This document shows, piece by piece, positions 1 to 8,655 of a stretch of 64,000 nucleotides of DNA. The DNA lies in NCBI GenBank assembly GCA_038327195.1, contig JBBQKU010000020.1, forward strand, positions 1 to 64,000. The letters run 5' to 3'. Source of the DNA: UBA4416 sp038327195 (lineage in GTDB: Bacteria > Bacteroidota > Bacteroidia > B-17B0 > Aurantibacillaceae). The notes below the pieces were generated by a model. It made no database searches, had not been told where the DNA came from, and worked only from the letters and a program-made list of their open reading frames with translations. The position numbers were made by a program, and so were the translations under genes. Numbering within the stretch: the first letter of the stretch is position 1; the number at the start of each line of letters is the position of its first letter.

Positions 1-2889
1 AGTAGCCTTCGTTATGCTGAAACACAAAATGAAACCATCATCAAAGCGTCTCGCGAAAAAGAAGAAGAGATTGAAAAATTAGCGGAAGGTAATGAAGAAC
101 AAAAAACACATTTAGAAGAAAAACAAAAAGATATTCGTGAAGAAATTGGCTACTACGATAAATCGATTCGTGAAGCCAATAAAAAATTAAAAGAATACAA
201 AGAAAAAAATATTGAGGAAGCTGTTAGCAAAAATACAGAACGCGAAAAACTTCAAGTTGAATATAATATTGCTCGTCGCGAATACGAATCATTAACTAGT
301 AATGTTCAAAGTATTGAAATGAAGTATTCTTCGTTAGTTGAACAGTTACGTAATGATAAAACAGCTTACATCAATAAAATAAATTCAAAAACTGGTGAAA
401 TATTTAATCACTATAATGAATTACAATTATTACAAAAAAACGAATACAGTAAAAAGGATGTTGAATTAAAACAAAAACGTGATGAGGCTTTAACAGAACT
501 TAACGCGGATGTAACATCAAAACAAATTGAATTCAACGAATTAAAAGCTGAAGAGAAAGTAATTCGTAATACACGCTTTTATGAAACTGAAATTAAAGGC
601 CAGGAGACTGAATTAGCTGATTTAAGAGCCATTAATTACAAAAATAAAAGTGAGTTAGCTATTAAAACTAACTTGGTTCAAAGCAATCAAAAGGAATGGG
701 AAAGTTTAGAGTTACGTTTAAAAACTTCGCTAACAAATCAAATTCAAAAAACAAATAATGAAATCATCAGAGTAAAAACTGAGATTAAAACTATTGAAGA
801 AAAATTAAATGTACAAGGTGATGCGCTTTATGGATATTTAGAAAAAAATGTAAAAGACTGGCATCAAACTATTGGTAAAATCGTTAACGAAGATTTATTA
901 TTCCGTACAGATTTAACGCCTTCCAAAGTTGAAAACAAAGGTGATTTATCAATGTATGGCATTTCTTTAAAATTAGATGACGTAAACATTGTATCAAAAA
1001 CAATTGAAGTTTATCAATTTGAAAAAAATGAAAAACTTGCTATTATTAGAGATTTAGAAGAATCTTTAAATCAGTTTCAAGGAACTAACACCGAAGAAAA
1101 AATGTTGGCTGCCGATAAATTTGGTAAACAATTAGGTGAGTTAAAAGAAGATTTAAAAGTGTTGACTTACTCTTTAGAGTTGGCAGAAAAACGTGAGAAA
1201 AAATTAATTCTGGAATTAGAAGATTGGAAGCAACGTGCTAGTAAAGAAGTTGAAGAATCTTTAACTGGCAATAAGCAAAAAGTAAATATTATTGAAGAAG
1301 AATTAGCCATCTTAAATAAAAAGAAAAATAATTTGCTAAATGATTTTAATGTTCAATTAGATAAATTAAAAGCATTTAATGATGAGCGCTTAGCTGATTT
1401 AAAAGGCAGACAAGAAACTGAAATCAGTGAATTAGAAGTTGAAAAGAAAAATCAAGTAAAAGAATACGAAGAAAAAGAAACTGAATTAAGCAACGAAAAA
1501 GAAACAAACTTTAAAGCAAAAGGTGTTGATAGCAAAGAGATTAAAAAGATTGATGCTAAAATTAAAGAGTTGCAAGAAGCTTTAAAAGAAATTGATCAGT
1601 ACTCACAAATTGTAAGCGATTATTTAAAAGATAAGCGTGAAATTTTTGACAAACTTCCTGATTTAATTCAGAAAAAAGATGAGTACGTTAAAACAGCAAA
1701 TGATTTAACTGCTGAGTTAGAAGAAATTTCTCGAAAGTTCAATATCAAACGTATGGAGTTGAATAAACAAAAACGTGCGTTTGAAGAAGAGTTAATTGAT
1801 TTTAATAATGGTATTAATTATTTTACTAAAAATTTCCGTGAAACGCCTGTGTTTAATAAGTATGCTGATATCATTGATAGAGCAGAACCTAAAAAAACAA
1901 ATTACAGTGTTATGGATTTGTGTACACAATTATTAAAAAACGATTCGCATTTTAATGAAGAGTACACAGCCTTTCAACGTTATGTAAATGAGTTTTCTGG
2001 CAAATTTAGAATTGATAATCACTTTAACTTCATTATTCGTAATGACGCAACGCAAGGTGAATACGAGCGTTTTGCTCAAAACTTACGTTCGTTTATTAAC
2101 GAAGCAAAAATTGAATTATCTATTGCAGAAACAGCTACACAAATTGGCTTAGTAACCGATAGTATTGCTACTAAAGTAAAAGAACTAAGTGGACAAAAAG
2201 ATAAAATTCAACACATTATTACGTTAATTGCTGAAGATTTTAAGAAAGCAGAATTTGAGCAATCTAAATTAATTGAGTTTATTAAAATTAGATTAGAAGA
2301 ATCGGATAATAAGGTTTACAAATTATTAAAACGTATTCAGGAATTTAGAGAAGAAAATGGTTTAGTATATAACGAAGGTTTATTTAATACCGATTTTGCA
2401 ACTCATAAAAATCGTGAAATTAGTAACCGTGCGGTTAAATTATTAGACCAACTAAGAACAGCTATTAAAGAGCAAGAACAAGAAGAAATTCGCTTACAAG
2501 ATTTATTTGAATTGAAATTTAATATCAAGGAAGGTTTAAACGAAACAGGTTGGACACATAAAATTGATAGTATTGGTAGTACAGGAACAGACGTTTTAGT
2601 AAAAGCAATTATTTACATTACTTTATTGCATGTGTTTATTAAAGAATCGTCGCACCGCAGTAGTTCTGATTTTAGAGTACATTGTATTATTGATGAGGTT
2701 GGACAAATTTCGGCACATTACTTACGTGAGTTATTACGCTTTGCAAAAGATAGAAATATTATGATGATTAACGGTTTACCAAATAAATCGGGCTTAGAAG
2801 CGCATTATAAATACACATACCAATTCCGTAGAGAAGAAAACAATAACGTGCGAATTTTCCCAAGTATTGTTACTGAGGTTGAAGCGTAA
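1..2889 (+). CDS. SMC/MukB-like coiled-coil ATPase, C-terminal part (5' end outside window)
   Basis: The frame is open from base 1 without a start, so this is the C-terminal ~962 residues of a larger protein; the first internal ATG (319) is not the real start. Almost the whole visible part is charged heptad-like coiled coil (K/E/L/I/Q-rich). The last ~120 residues form a compact ATPase lobe. It has a signature-like GSTGTD segment followed by a hydrophobic helix, and a Walker B-like strand ending in IIDEVGQI (near base 2690). This order is that of the C-terminal head of SMC-type ATPases. The tail resembles MukB/MksB/JetC-like proteins (DUF3584 type), which act with kleisin partners in DNA compaction or plasmid defence. 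Any Walker A motif and partner genes lie upstream, outside the window. Function is inferred from architecture; a Rad50-like ATPase is the alternative. Confidence 0.7.
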   Translation, partial: SSLRYAETQNETIIKASREKEEEIEKLAEGNEEQKTHLEEKQKDIREEIGYYDKSIREANKKLKEYKEKNIEEAVSKNTEREKLQVEYNIARREYESLTSNVQSIEMKYSSLVEQLRNDKTAYINKINSKTGEIFNHYNELQLLQKNEYSKKDVELKQKRDEALTELNADVTSKQIEFNELKAEEKVIRNTRFYETEIKGQETELADLRAINYKNKSELAIKTNLVQSNQKEWESLELRLKTSLTNQIQKTNNEIIRVKTEIKTIEEKLNVQGDALYGYLEKNVKDWHQTIGKIVNEDLLFRTDLTPSKVENKGDLSMYGISLKLDDVNIVSKTIEVYQFEKNEKLAIIRDLEESLNQFQGTNTEEKMLAADKFGKQLGELKEDLKVLTYSLELAEKREKKLILELEDWKQRASKEVEESLTGNKQKVNIIEEELAILNKKKNNLLNDFNVQLDKLKAFNDERLADLKGRQETEISELEVEKKNQVKEYEEKETELSNEKETNFKAKGVDSKEIKKIDAKIKELQEALKEIDQYSQIVSDYLKDKREIFDKLPDLIQKKDEYVKTANDLTAELEEISRKFNIKRMELNKQKRAFEEELIDFNNGINYFTKNFRETPVFNKYADIIDRAEPKKTNYSVMDLCTQLLKNDSHFNEEYTAFQRYVNEFSGKFRIDNHFNFIIRNDATQGEYERFAQNLRSFINEAKIELSIAETATQIGLVTDSIATKVKELSGQKDKIQHIITLIAEDFKKAEFEQSKLIEFIKIRLEESDNKVYKLLKRIQEFREENGLVYNEGLFNTDFATHKNREISNRAVKLLDQLRTAIKEQEQEEIRLQDLFELKFNIKEGLNETGWTHKIDSIGSTGTDVLVKAIIYITLLHVFIKESSHRSSSDFRVHCIIDEVGQISAHYLRELLRFAKDRNIMMINGLPNKSGLEAHYKYTYQFRREENNNVRIFPSIVTEVEA

Positions 2890-2904
2890 ATTGAAATGTT
2901 TATT

Positions 2905-2939
2905 AACACCTGTCAGGTTTTTAAAACCTGACAGGTGTT
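2905..2939. repeat. Palindromic repeat copy 1, also a likely terminator
   Basis: Perfect 17-bp inverted repeat, arm AACACCTGTCAGGTTTT, with a single-base spacer at 2922. It begins 15 bases after the stop codon of the SMC-like gene. A T-rich run follows on the plus strand (from 2938), so it can serve as that gene's Rho-independent terminator. The same element recurs at 3377-3409. Palindromes of this sequence are, as I recall, widespread between Bacteroidota genes. Confidence 0.85.
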
Positions 2940-2969
2940 TTTTGTTTTTTTTGAATTTATTTATATTTT

Positions 2970-3152
2970 ATGGCCGTTTTTGGAATTCTTATTTTGTTCA
3001 AATCTATCGCTCTAATTGTTGGAATAATACTTATTGGAAATATGGTTTTCGTTTTAAAAGTTAGTGAAATGCCAAGAATTCAACTTTCAAAATATATACT
3101 TATAATTTTAAGTTGTTTTTCATTTTTTATTTTAATCCAATTTATATTATGA
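2970..3152 (+). CDS. Possible small membrane peptide (60 aa), doubtful
   Basis: A 60-residue frame encodes two very hydrophobic stretches (residues ~2-28 and ~40-60) separated by a short KVSEMPR-containing loop. It lies alone between two palindromic repeats. I see neither a ribosome binding site nor a clear promoter. In DNA this AT-rich a random frame also yields hydrophobic residues, so it may be chance. I do not recognise a family. Confidence 0.2.
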   Translation: MAVFGILILFKSIALIVGIILIGNMVFVLKVSEMPRIQLSKYILIILSCFSFFILIQFIL

Positions 3153-3213
3153 TTAACTAAATTTTATTTCTAGTTAGAATTATAAAACTAGAATTTTTGA
3201 ATATTTTTATTTT

Positions 3214-3356
3214 GGGCGTGCCCTTTCAGGTCGGGCTTTTCATTTCAATCTTTTTGTGAATCGGCGTTTCGGGACTTCGAGAGCCTCAGTCGCCGATGAA
3301 ACGACCTTCTTCAAAAAAAGGATTTCCATTACAATCCCTCACGCAAATTTGCGCAA
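3214..3356. repeat. GC-richer structured intergenic repeat
   Basis: This block stands out from its AT-rich surroundings. It opens with a gggc...gccc / gggc cluster (3214-3236). It continues with a hairpin whose arms ATCGGCG (3260-3266) and CGCCGAT (3291-3297) are perfectly complementary. It ends with CAATCCCTCACGC (3332-3344) overlapping the palindrome CGCAAATTTGCG (3342-3353). There is no long reading frame. From memory, blocks containing GGGCGTGCCC...CAATCCCTCACGC are interspersed in many Bacteroidota genomes; copy number here cannot be checked. Confidence 0.6.
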
Positions 3357-3376
3357 TTGGAAATATTATAAAAAAT

Positions 3377-3409
3377 ACACCTGTCAGGTTTTTAAAACCT
3401 GACAGGTGT
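3377..3409. repeat. Palindromic repeat copy 2, also a likely terminator
   Basis: Second copy of the palindrome at 2905-2939: 16-bp perfect arms (ACACCTGTCAGGTTTT at 3377-3392, its complement at 3394-3409) around one T. On the minus strand the hairpin is followed by a T run (complement of 3371-3375) and lies about 57 bases beyond the stop of the 278-aa gene. It can therefore terminate that gene. Confidence 0.85.
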
Positions 3410-3466
3410 GAAATGTGAAAATTTATTTGTTGGTGATAATACCAACAATGGCAAAAAAAGCCCTTA

Positions 3467-4303
3467 TTAGCCTTTGTTGTTATTAATTTTTCGAATAACT
3501 TTTCGTTTCCTTTTGTCCTTACTAACTGTTTTCTCTAACGCTGATTTAGTCTCTGTTAGGTTAATCTCTTGTGGGAATTGGCCCAATTTTAAAGTAAATG
3601 AAAAGAAGTCTGATTCAGATAGTTTATAAATCGAATTTAAAAATAAGTCTGTATGATTTCTCATTAAAATCTCTAAGCTTCTAAAGTCTGGGGAAGAATA
3701 ATTGAAGGTGGTAATAAAATTATCAACGAAGACCTGAGTTATTAATGTTTGATTTGATTTTATCCAATTAAGTCGTTTCACCTTGTCATCGAATATAGAG
3801 TCAATGCACGCCATATATTTTTGCCGTAATTTCAATTCCATAGTTTGATAGTCAGTATAACAGTGTTTAGACAAAAAATTAAAAGACGACCAGTTATCAT
3901 TTCTAATATCTAGTAATGCCCTATTATCATACCCAATTTTAGCGCGAGCAATTTCGTTAATTTCGTTTTCCATTCTCCAATATGAGGCATTGTTTCGGAC
4001 GATATTTATAACAGGATCACAAATTGCGTAATAGTGATAGAATATTGGCCTCTTCCTTTTTAAGTCAACGTAACCACTATCAGTCTTGGTTAATCCTGTT
4101 AATGTAACCGTGTCAACTTCACCAAGCCAATATTTGCCCTTGAAGTAAGTATAATTCTCTTTAACATAAACATTTTTCTGCTGAACAATGATTTGATATT
4201 CAGAAATTAATCTAGGTCTAACAAACATTAAGACAGTATCTGTCTGGGCATTTGAAATAGTCCAGATGGTCAAGTAAGTAATAATGATTAGTAGTCTGAG
4301 CAT
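3467..4303 (-). CDS. Secreted protein of unknown function
   Basis: A 278-residue protein with a clear signal peptide (residues 1-19, hydrophobic core LLIIITYLTIW, cleavage plausible after SNA). The mature part is mixed alpha/beta with many Asn, Tyr and Lys. A basic tail (KDKRKRKVIRK) ends the protein. I recognise no domain. It stands alone on the minus strand between repeat elements and the MoxR island. The 10-mer AGCCCTTATT just before its stop (3460-3469) has its exact reverse complement just upstream of the start (4311-4320). The isolated setting suggests accessory, possibly acquired DNA. Confidence 0.7.
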   Translation of the reverse strand: MLRLLIIITYLTIWTISNAQTDTVLMFVRPRLISEYQIIVQQKNVYVKENYTYFKGKYWLGEVDTVTLTGLTKTDSGYVDLKRKRPIFYHYYAICDPVINIVRNNASYWRMENEINEIARAKIGYDNRALLDIRNDNWSSFNFLSKHCYTDYQTMELKLRQKYMACIDSIFDDKVKRLNWIKSNQTLITQVFVDNFITTFNYSSPDFRSLEILMRNHTDLFLNSIYKLSESDFFSFTLKLGQFPQEINLTETKSALEKTVSKDKRKRKVIRKINNNKG

Positions 4304-4420
4304 TTTTTACAATAAGGGCTAACGTTTTTGTGTTTTATTTTAGTTTGGGTATTGAAAATTTGCCTGCCGAAATATTACTGACAAAGCTATTTTTTTTAAT
4401 AAAAGTTCAAAATAATATAT

Positions 4421-5695
4421 TTAAATCATTCCTCTTGATTTTAATTCAAGATATTTATTTAGGGTTTTAACGGTTAAGTCTTTTGGCTTGGTATAAACGC
4501 ATTGCACACCTGCTTTTTTGAGTTCAATGGTTATTTGTATTTTTTCGTATTCAAATTTTTTGGCTATGGTTTGGCTATAAATCTCAGAAGTGTTTAATGC
4601 CTTTTTATTTAAAAGAGAATGCAATTCAGTATTTTCAAATAGAATCACTACTACCAAATGATGTTTGTTGAGCTGCTTAATGTATTTTAATTGGCGTTTT
4701 AACCCAGCAAGGGTTTCAAAGTTTGTAAATAATAATAGTAAACTCCGCTGTGATAATTTTGCTCTAACTTGTGATAATAAAACTTCGTAATTACTTTCTT
4801 CAAAGTTTGTTTTCGCATTATATAAATTTTCTTGTATGCGATATAGCTGATTGCCTTTTCTATCCGCTTTTACAAAGTTTTGTAATTGATTAGAAAAAGT
4901 AAGTAAACCTGGCTTATCATGTTTTGTAAAACTAATATGACTCAACACTAAAGCTGCATTTATTGAATAATCCAATAAACTTAATTCTTCAAAAGGCATT
5001 TGCATGGTACGCCCCATATCAATGATAGAATACACTTGCTGTGCGCGCTCATCTCTATAATGATTTACCATTAATTGATTTTTACGAGCTGTCGCTTTCC
5101 AATTAATTGTTCTTACATCGTTTCCAATCACGTATTCTTTAATATGATCAAACTCGGTACTTTGTCCAATTTTTCTTAATTTTTTTACGCCAACATCGAC
5201 CAATTTATCGCTGATAGCCATTAATTCATATTGTCTCAATTTTATAAAAGATGGATAACAGGCCATTACTAAAGGTGTTTCGTTAGTAATTTTTCGTTTT
5301 ACAAAACCGATTGGGGAACTAACAAATACAATGCTATTACCAAAATAAAATTCGCCACGGCTTGTTGGACGAACATTGTATTTGAATTTATAAGTTTCAT
5401 TAATGGCTAATGTTTTTTTAATTAAAAAATTTCGGTATTGAAACTGCTCTGGAATTTCATCTATAATTGACGTTTTAACTTTAAAAGAATAAGTATTTTG
5501 TACTTCTAAAAATAAATCATTTTCATCTCCGTTCGATAGTTTTTCGTAGGAAGAAGTTCTATTAATGGTAATGCCAATTTGGTTTATAAATAAAAGTATA
5601 GCATCAATGATGGTTGTAATGAGAATCAACCAAAATAAAATAAGTCCAATTACATACAGCCACGGATAAATAAATGCAAATACAAAAACAGTCAC
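4421..5695 (-). CDS. DUF58 domain protein, MoxR-associated
   Basis: Membrane-anchored DUF58 protein: two adjacent transmembrane segments at the N-terminus (residues ~1-36 from the GTG at 5695), then a beta-rich region containing RPTSRGEF. The DUF58 core follows, with the hallmark GNDVRTINWKATARKNQL around residues 191-208. The C-terminal half has a von Willebrand A-like pattern, starting with IIDMGRTM. DUF58 proteins are regularly encoded next to MoxR ATPases and are thought to be their partners or substrates. No ATG exists at the start. The frame stays open upstream to 5779 and reads like genuine N-terminus (IKNIFKALGFTKQLYITLG), so translation probably starts at a non-ATG codon such as ATT at 5767, giving ~448 residues. 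Last gene of the operon. Confidence 0.9.
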   Translation of the reverse strand: MTVFVFAFIYPWLYVIGLILFWLILITTIIDAILLFINQIGITINRTSSYEKLSNGDENDLFLEVQNTYSFKVKTSIIDEIPEQFQYRNFLIKKTLAINETYKFKYNVRPTSRGEFYFGNSIVFVSSPIGFVKRKITNETPLVMACYPSFIKLRQYELMAISDKLVDVGVKKLRKIGQSTEFDHIKEYVIGNDVRTINWKATARKNQLMVNHYRDERAQQVYSIIDMGRTMQMPFEELSLLDYSINAALVLSHISFTKHDKPGLLTFSNQLQNFVKADRKGNQLYRIQENLYNAKTNFEESNYEVLLSQVRAKLSQRSLLLLFTNFETLAGLKRQLKYIKQLNKHHLVVVILFENTELHSLLNKKALNTSEIYSQTIAKKFEYEKIQITIELKKAGVQCVYTKPKDLTVKTLNKYLELKSRGMI

Positions 5696-5775
5696 CGTTA
5701 CACCAAGCGTTATGTATAACTGCTTAGTAAAACCTAATGCTTTAAATATGTTTTTAATTTGTTTAATAAAAAGGA

Positions 5776-6747
5776 TTATCTAGGAATTTCTATTTTATCT
5801 ACTAACTGTTTTATTACGGTATCAATATTAATGCCTTCCATTTCTTTTTCTGGAGTTAGAATAACACGATGTCTTAAAACGGGTGCACTTACATTTTTAA
5901 TATCATCAGGGCTTACAAAATCTCTACCATGTATACATGCTGAAGCTTTTGCTGCATTTAAAATTGCAATAGAAGCTCTTGGAGAAGCGCCTAAATACAA
6001 GGAAGCATTTTGACGTGTGCTTGCTACAATTTGAGCAATGTATTTTAATAAATTTTCTTCAATATAAATATCAGAAACGGTTGAACGTAATGTTTTAATA
6101 TCTTCTTTATTTAAAATCGAATTTATTTTTGATAAATCCATCGTATTTTTATTAGTATGAGAATTCTGAAGAATACTTGTTTCCTCTTCTAATGTTGGGT
6201 AGTTTACAATCAATTTAAAAATAAAACGATCAAGTTGAGCTTCTGGCAAACGATACGTTCCTTCTTGTTCTATTGGGTTTTGAGTAGCAATTACCATAAA
6301 TGGGTCATCCAATAAATAGGTTTTTCCATCTACTGTAATTTGTTTTTCTTCCATCGCTTCAAACAAGGCTGCTTGTGTTTTTGCTGGCGCTCTGTTTATT
6401 TCATCTGCTAGAGCTATGTTTGTAAACAATGGGCCTGGTTTAAATTCAAACTCATTTGTTTTTGTATTGTAAATGGATGTGCCAGTTATATCACTTGGCA
6501 TTAAATCAGAAGTAAATTGTATACGTTTAAAATCTGCATGAATTGTTTTGGCAATTAATTTTGCAGTCAATGTTTTAGCAACACCTGGCACACCTTCAAT
6601 TAAAACGTGGCCATCAGAAAGAAGTGCAATGATTAAGAAATCAACTAGCTCAGTTTGTCCAACTAAGTAATTAGCTAATTCTTTTTTGATACGTTCTACT
6701 TTTGACGTTAATTCGGTGAGGTTAACTCGATTTTCAAAATTTTCCAT
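5776..6747 (-). CDS. moxR: MoxR family AAA+ ATPase
   Basis: A 323-residue AAA+ ATPase with Walker A GVPGVAKT (residues 52-59), Walker B with D115-E116 in IALADEINRA, a sensor-1 region (VIATQNPIEQEGTYRLPEAQLDRF), and a C-terminal lid. Length and motifs are typical of MoxR proteins, which act as chaperone-like ATPases for maturation of membrane or periplasmic complexes, usually with DUF58 or VWA partners. Its start overlaps the DUF4350 stop by one base and the DUF58 frame begins almost at its stop, so the three genes are translationally coupled. The specific substrate is unknown. Confidence 0.95.
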   Translation of the reverse strand: MENFENRVNLTELTSKVERIKKELANYLVGQTELVDFLIIALLSDGHVLIEGVPGVAKTLTAKLIAKTIHADFKRIQFTSDLMPSDITGTSIYNTKTNEFEFKPGPLFTNIALADEINRAPAKTQAALFEAMEEKQITVDGKTYLLDDPFMVIATQNPIEQEGTYRLPEAQLDRFIFKLIVNYPTLEEETSILQNSHTNKNTMDLSKINSILNKEDIKTLRSTVSDIYIEENLLKYIAQIVASTRQNASLYLGASPRASIAILNAAKASACIHGRDFVSPDDIKNVSAPVLRHRVILTPEKEMEGINIDTVIKQLVDKIEIPR

Positions 6748-7955
6748 TATCGTGTGCTTTTTAGTTTAAAATTATTAATTCTATTATTAAGTTCTTGTAA
6801 ATCATTTTCGGTTATGCTTGGTGCATGTTTTAGGTTTTCGCAATAGCTAAATAACGCTTTTACATCTTTTAAATCAATATTGCTGATAGTGTGAATTGTT
6901 TTTAAAAAGTCATCATTTATTTCAGACGTATTGACACCAAATTTTTTACGTACTTCAAAATAAAAATATTGTATTTTTTCTTCAGCAATGTATTTATGAT
7001 TTTTAGAATTAAAATAAACTTGGCTAATCACATCCACAAACTTTAAAGTTGTATTTTCTAATGGTTTAATAATTGGAATTGCTTTTTGCTTGCGTTTCAT
7101 TTCAAACACCATAAAAAACAATAATCCTAAAATAAGCAATGAATAAGCCATATATAGAGCATCGCTGTTAAAAATGAATTGGAAAATACTTTTGTTTTGA
7201 ATTTTATAAGATTTATAATATTCGTCCCAAATAATAGTTTTATTTTTTATGCTACTTAATAATGTATAAGTAAAAAAACGATTATGACTGTTTACAATAA
7301 ATAAGTTTGCGAAAATATCTGGCGTTGAACATAAAAGAATTTTTCCTTCACCAATTTGCTTTTGTATTAAAATAGGTTTGTTTAATTTATTGGTAGCACT
7401 TACTGTAAAAAGCAAAGTATCAATTGATGAGAAATAACTTTCGCTGGCAATAATTGGGTAAACGAATTTTTTTAGTTCGTTATTTTTTTCTTGAGTAAAT
7501 TTAATTTCAAACAATGGCTTATTAATCATAGAATCAATAGCAGATGATATTCCATTAAAATTGCTCGTTTCAGTGTCAATATGAAGAGTGTCTTTTAAAA
7601 TGTCACCAAAACTAGTAGCGCACATCAATACTGTATTGCCTTTTTCTACAAACGAAATTAAGTTTTTATAATCAAGTTCCGTCATATCAATTTCTTGATC
7701 TACTACAATAAATGTGTTGTTTGAACTTGTTGTTTTATGATTTAAACCATATAGTGTTTCTGTGTTGGTTTCTAGTTCAGTGCAATACGTGTTTTCAAGT
7801 AAATGATAGATTGCATAACATCCAAATGGAATTTTATCTTTTTTAAAATAGGTCTTTGTCCAATTAATTGGCTTTGGCATATTATATTGCAAAACAACCA
7901 CTCCAATAAATATTGAAATAATTATAAAATAATATTTTTTATTGCCTTTAAACAT
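6747..7955 (-). CDS. DUF4350 domain membrane protein
   Basis: A 402-residue protein with an N-terminal transmembrane segment (residues ~8-25), an extracytoplasmic domain with KIPFGCYAIYHLLENTY near the start, a second membrane span (~269-285, MAYSLLILGLLFFMVFEM), and a cytoplasmic tail. The extracytoplasmic part has the Rossmann-like outline of DUF4350 (FIVVDQEIDMTELDYKNLISFVEKGNTVLM). DUF4350 proteins are conserved companions of MoxR/DUF58/DUF4129 genes; their role is unknown. The start overlaps the end of the DUF4129 gene by eight bases and the stop overlaps moxR by one. Confidence 0.85.
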   Translation of the reverse strand: MFKGNKKYYFIIISIFIGVVVLQYNMPKPINWTKTYFKKDKIPFGCYAIYHLLENTYCTELETNTETLYGLNHKTTSSNNTFIVVDQEIDMTELDYKNLISFVEKGNTVLMCATSFGDILKDTLHIDTETSNFNGISSAIDSMINKPLFEIKFTQEKNNELKKFVYPIIASESYFSSIDTLLFTVSATNKLNKPILIQKQIGEGKILLCSTPDIFANLFIVNSHNRFFTYTLLSSIKNKTIIWDEYYKSYKIQNKSIFQFIFNSDALYMAYSLLILGLLFFMVFEMKRKQKAIPIIKPLENTTLKFVDVISQVYFNSKNHKYIAEEKIQYFYFEVRKKFGVNTSEINDDFLKTIHTISNIDLKDVKALFSYCENLKHAPSITENDLQELNNRINNFKLKSTR

Positions 7956-8655
7956 TTAGTAGTTTTTCGAAAGCCGTAAATTGTTCTTCAATGGCTTCAT
8001 ATTTTAATGCAGAAATAGGATATTCGCCATACCAAGCATAATCGTATATTTTACTTATTTCTTTAAATTGACTTTGATAATTTGTTTTAGCTAATTCATT
8101 ACTATAATCAATATTGGTTTTATAAGGTTGCCAAATAATGCATTGCTTTTCATTTAAAATGCTTAATTGCTTAAGGTATTGCCATCTTATTGCTAGTCGA
8201 TAATTACTTTCGCTAATAGCCATCTTAATTTTATCAGAAAAATTTATGCCAGTAATATCTTCTTCAATATCTGTAAAATTAAAGGCGTTAGCTTTTGTGC
8301 TCCGTTTAAAATACCGCGTGAATTCAATTTTGGTTAATAGCCAAATTATTAATCCAATCCCTACAATTATAAAAACCCAAAAAAAGAGTTTCATAGTTGT
8401 ATTTGCATTCTCAATGTTTGAATCACCAAATAAAAGGTGAGATAGCCAATTTATAAAACGTTGCAATAAATTGATATCAATATCTTCTGCTTTTTTCGCA
8501 AAATCTAAATTAACTTCACTGAAAACATTTTTTTCTAATGTTTTTGAAGGATTTATTTTTTGAATAATGCTTGTGTCATTTTTTACCACTAAAATATTGC
8601 TAATAGCAATATTAGAGAATATAATTAGACTAATTATTAAAATGAGAGTTCGCAT
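7948..8655 (-). CDS. DUF4129 domain membrane protein
   Basis: A 235-residue protein: signal/anchor segment (residues 1-23), a linker, a transmembrane helix (~90-108, FFWVFIIVGIGLIIWLLT), then a cytoplasmic helical domain. The C-terminal LAIRWQYLKQLSILNEKQ...YDYAWYGEYPIS pattern is the DUF4129 signature. Its first base is shared with the last base of the next gene upstream (8655), so expression is coupled. DUF4129 domains recur in MoxR and transglutaminase-like clusters across phyla. The exact role is not established. Confidence 0.85.
   Translation of the reverse strand: MRTLILIISLIIFSNIAISNILVVKNDTSIIQKINPSKTLEKNVFSEVNLDFAKKAEDIDINLLQRFINWLSHLLFGDSNIENANTTMKLFFWVFIIVGIGLIIWLLTKIEFTRYFKRSTKANAFNFTDIEEDITGINFSDKIKMAISESNYRLAIRWQYLKQLSILNEKQCIIWQPYKTNIDYSNELAKTNYQSQFKEISKIYDYAWYGEYPISALKYEAIEEQFTAFEKLLNV

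Noticed and set aside
2867..3064. 65-residue frame overlapping the end of the SMC-like gene
   Set aside because: Runs through the palindromic terminator and has no start context.
4303..4420. Integron attC-like site (GGGCTAACG) next to the orphan secreted gene
   Set aside because: No paired R and L boxes, no array of cassettes and no integrase in the window.
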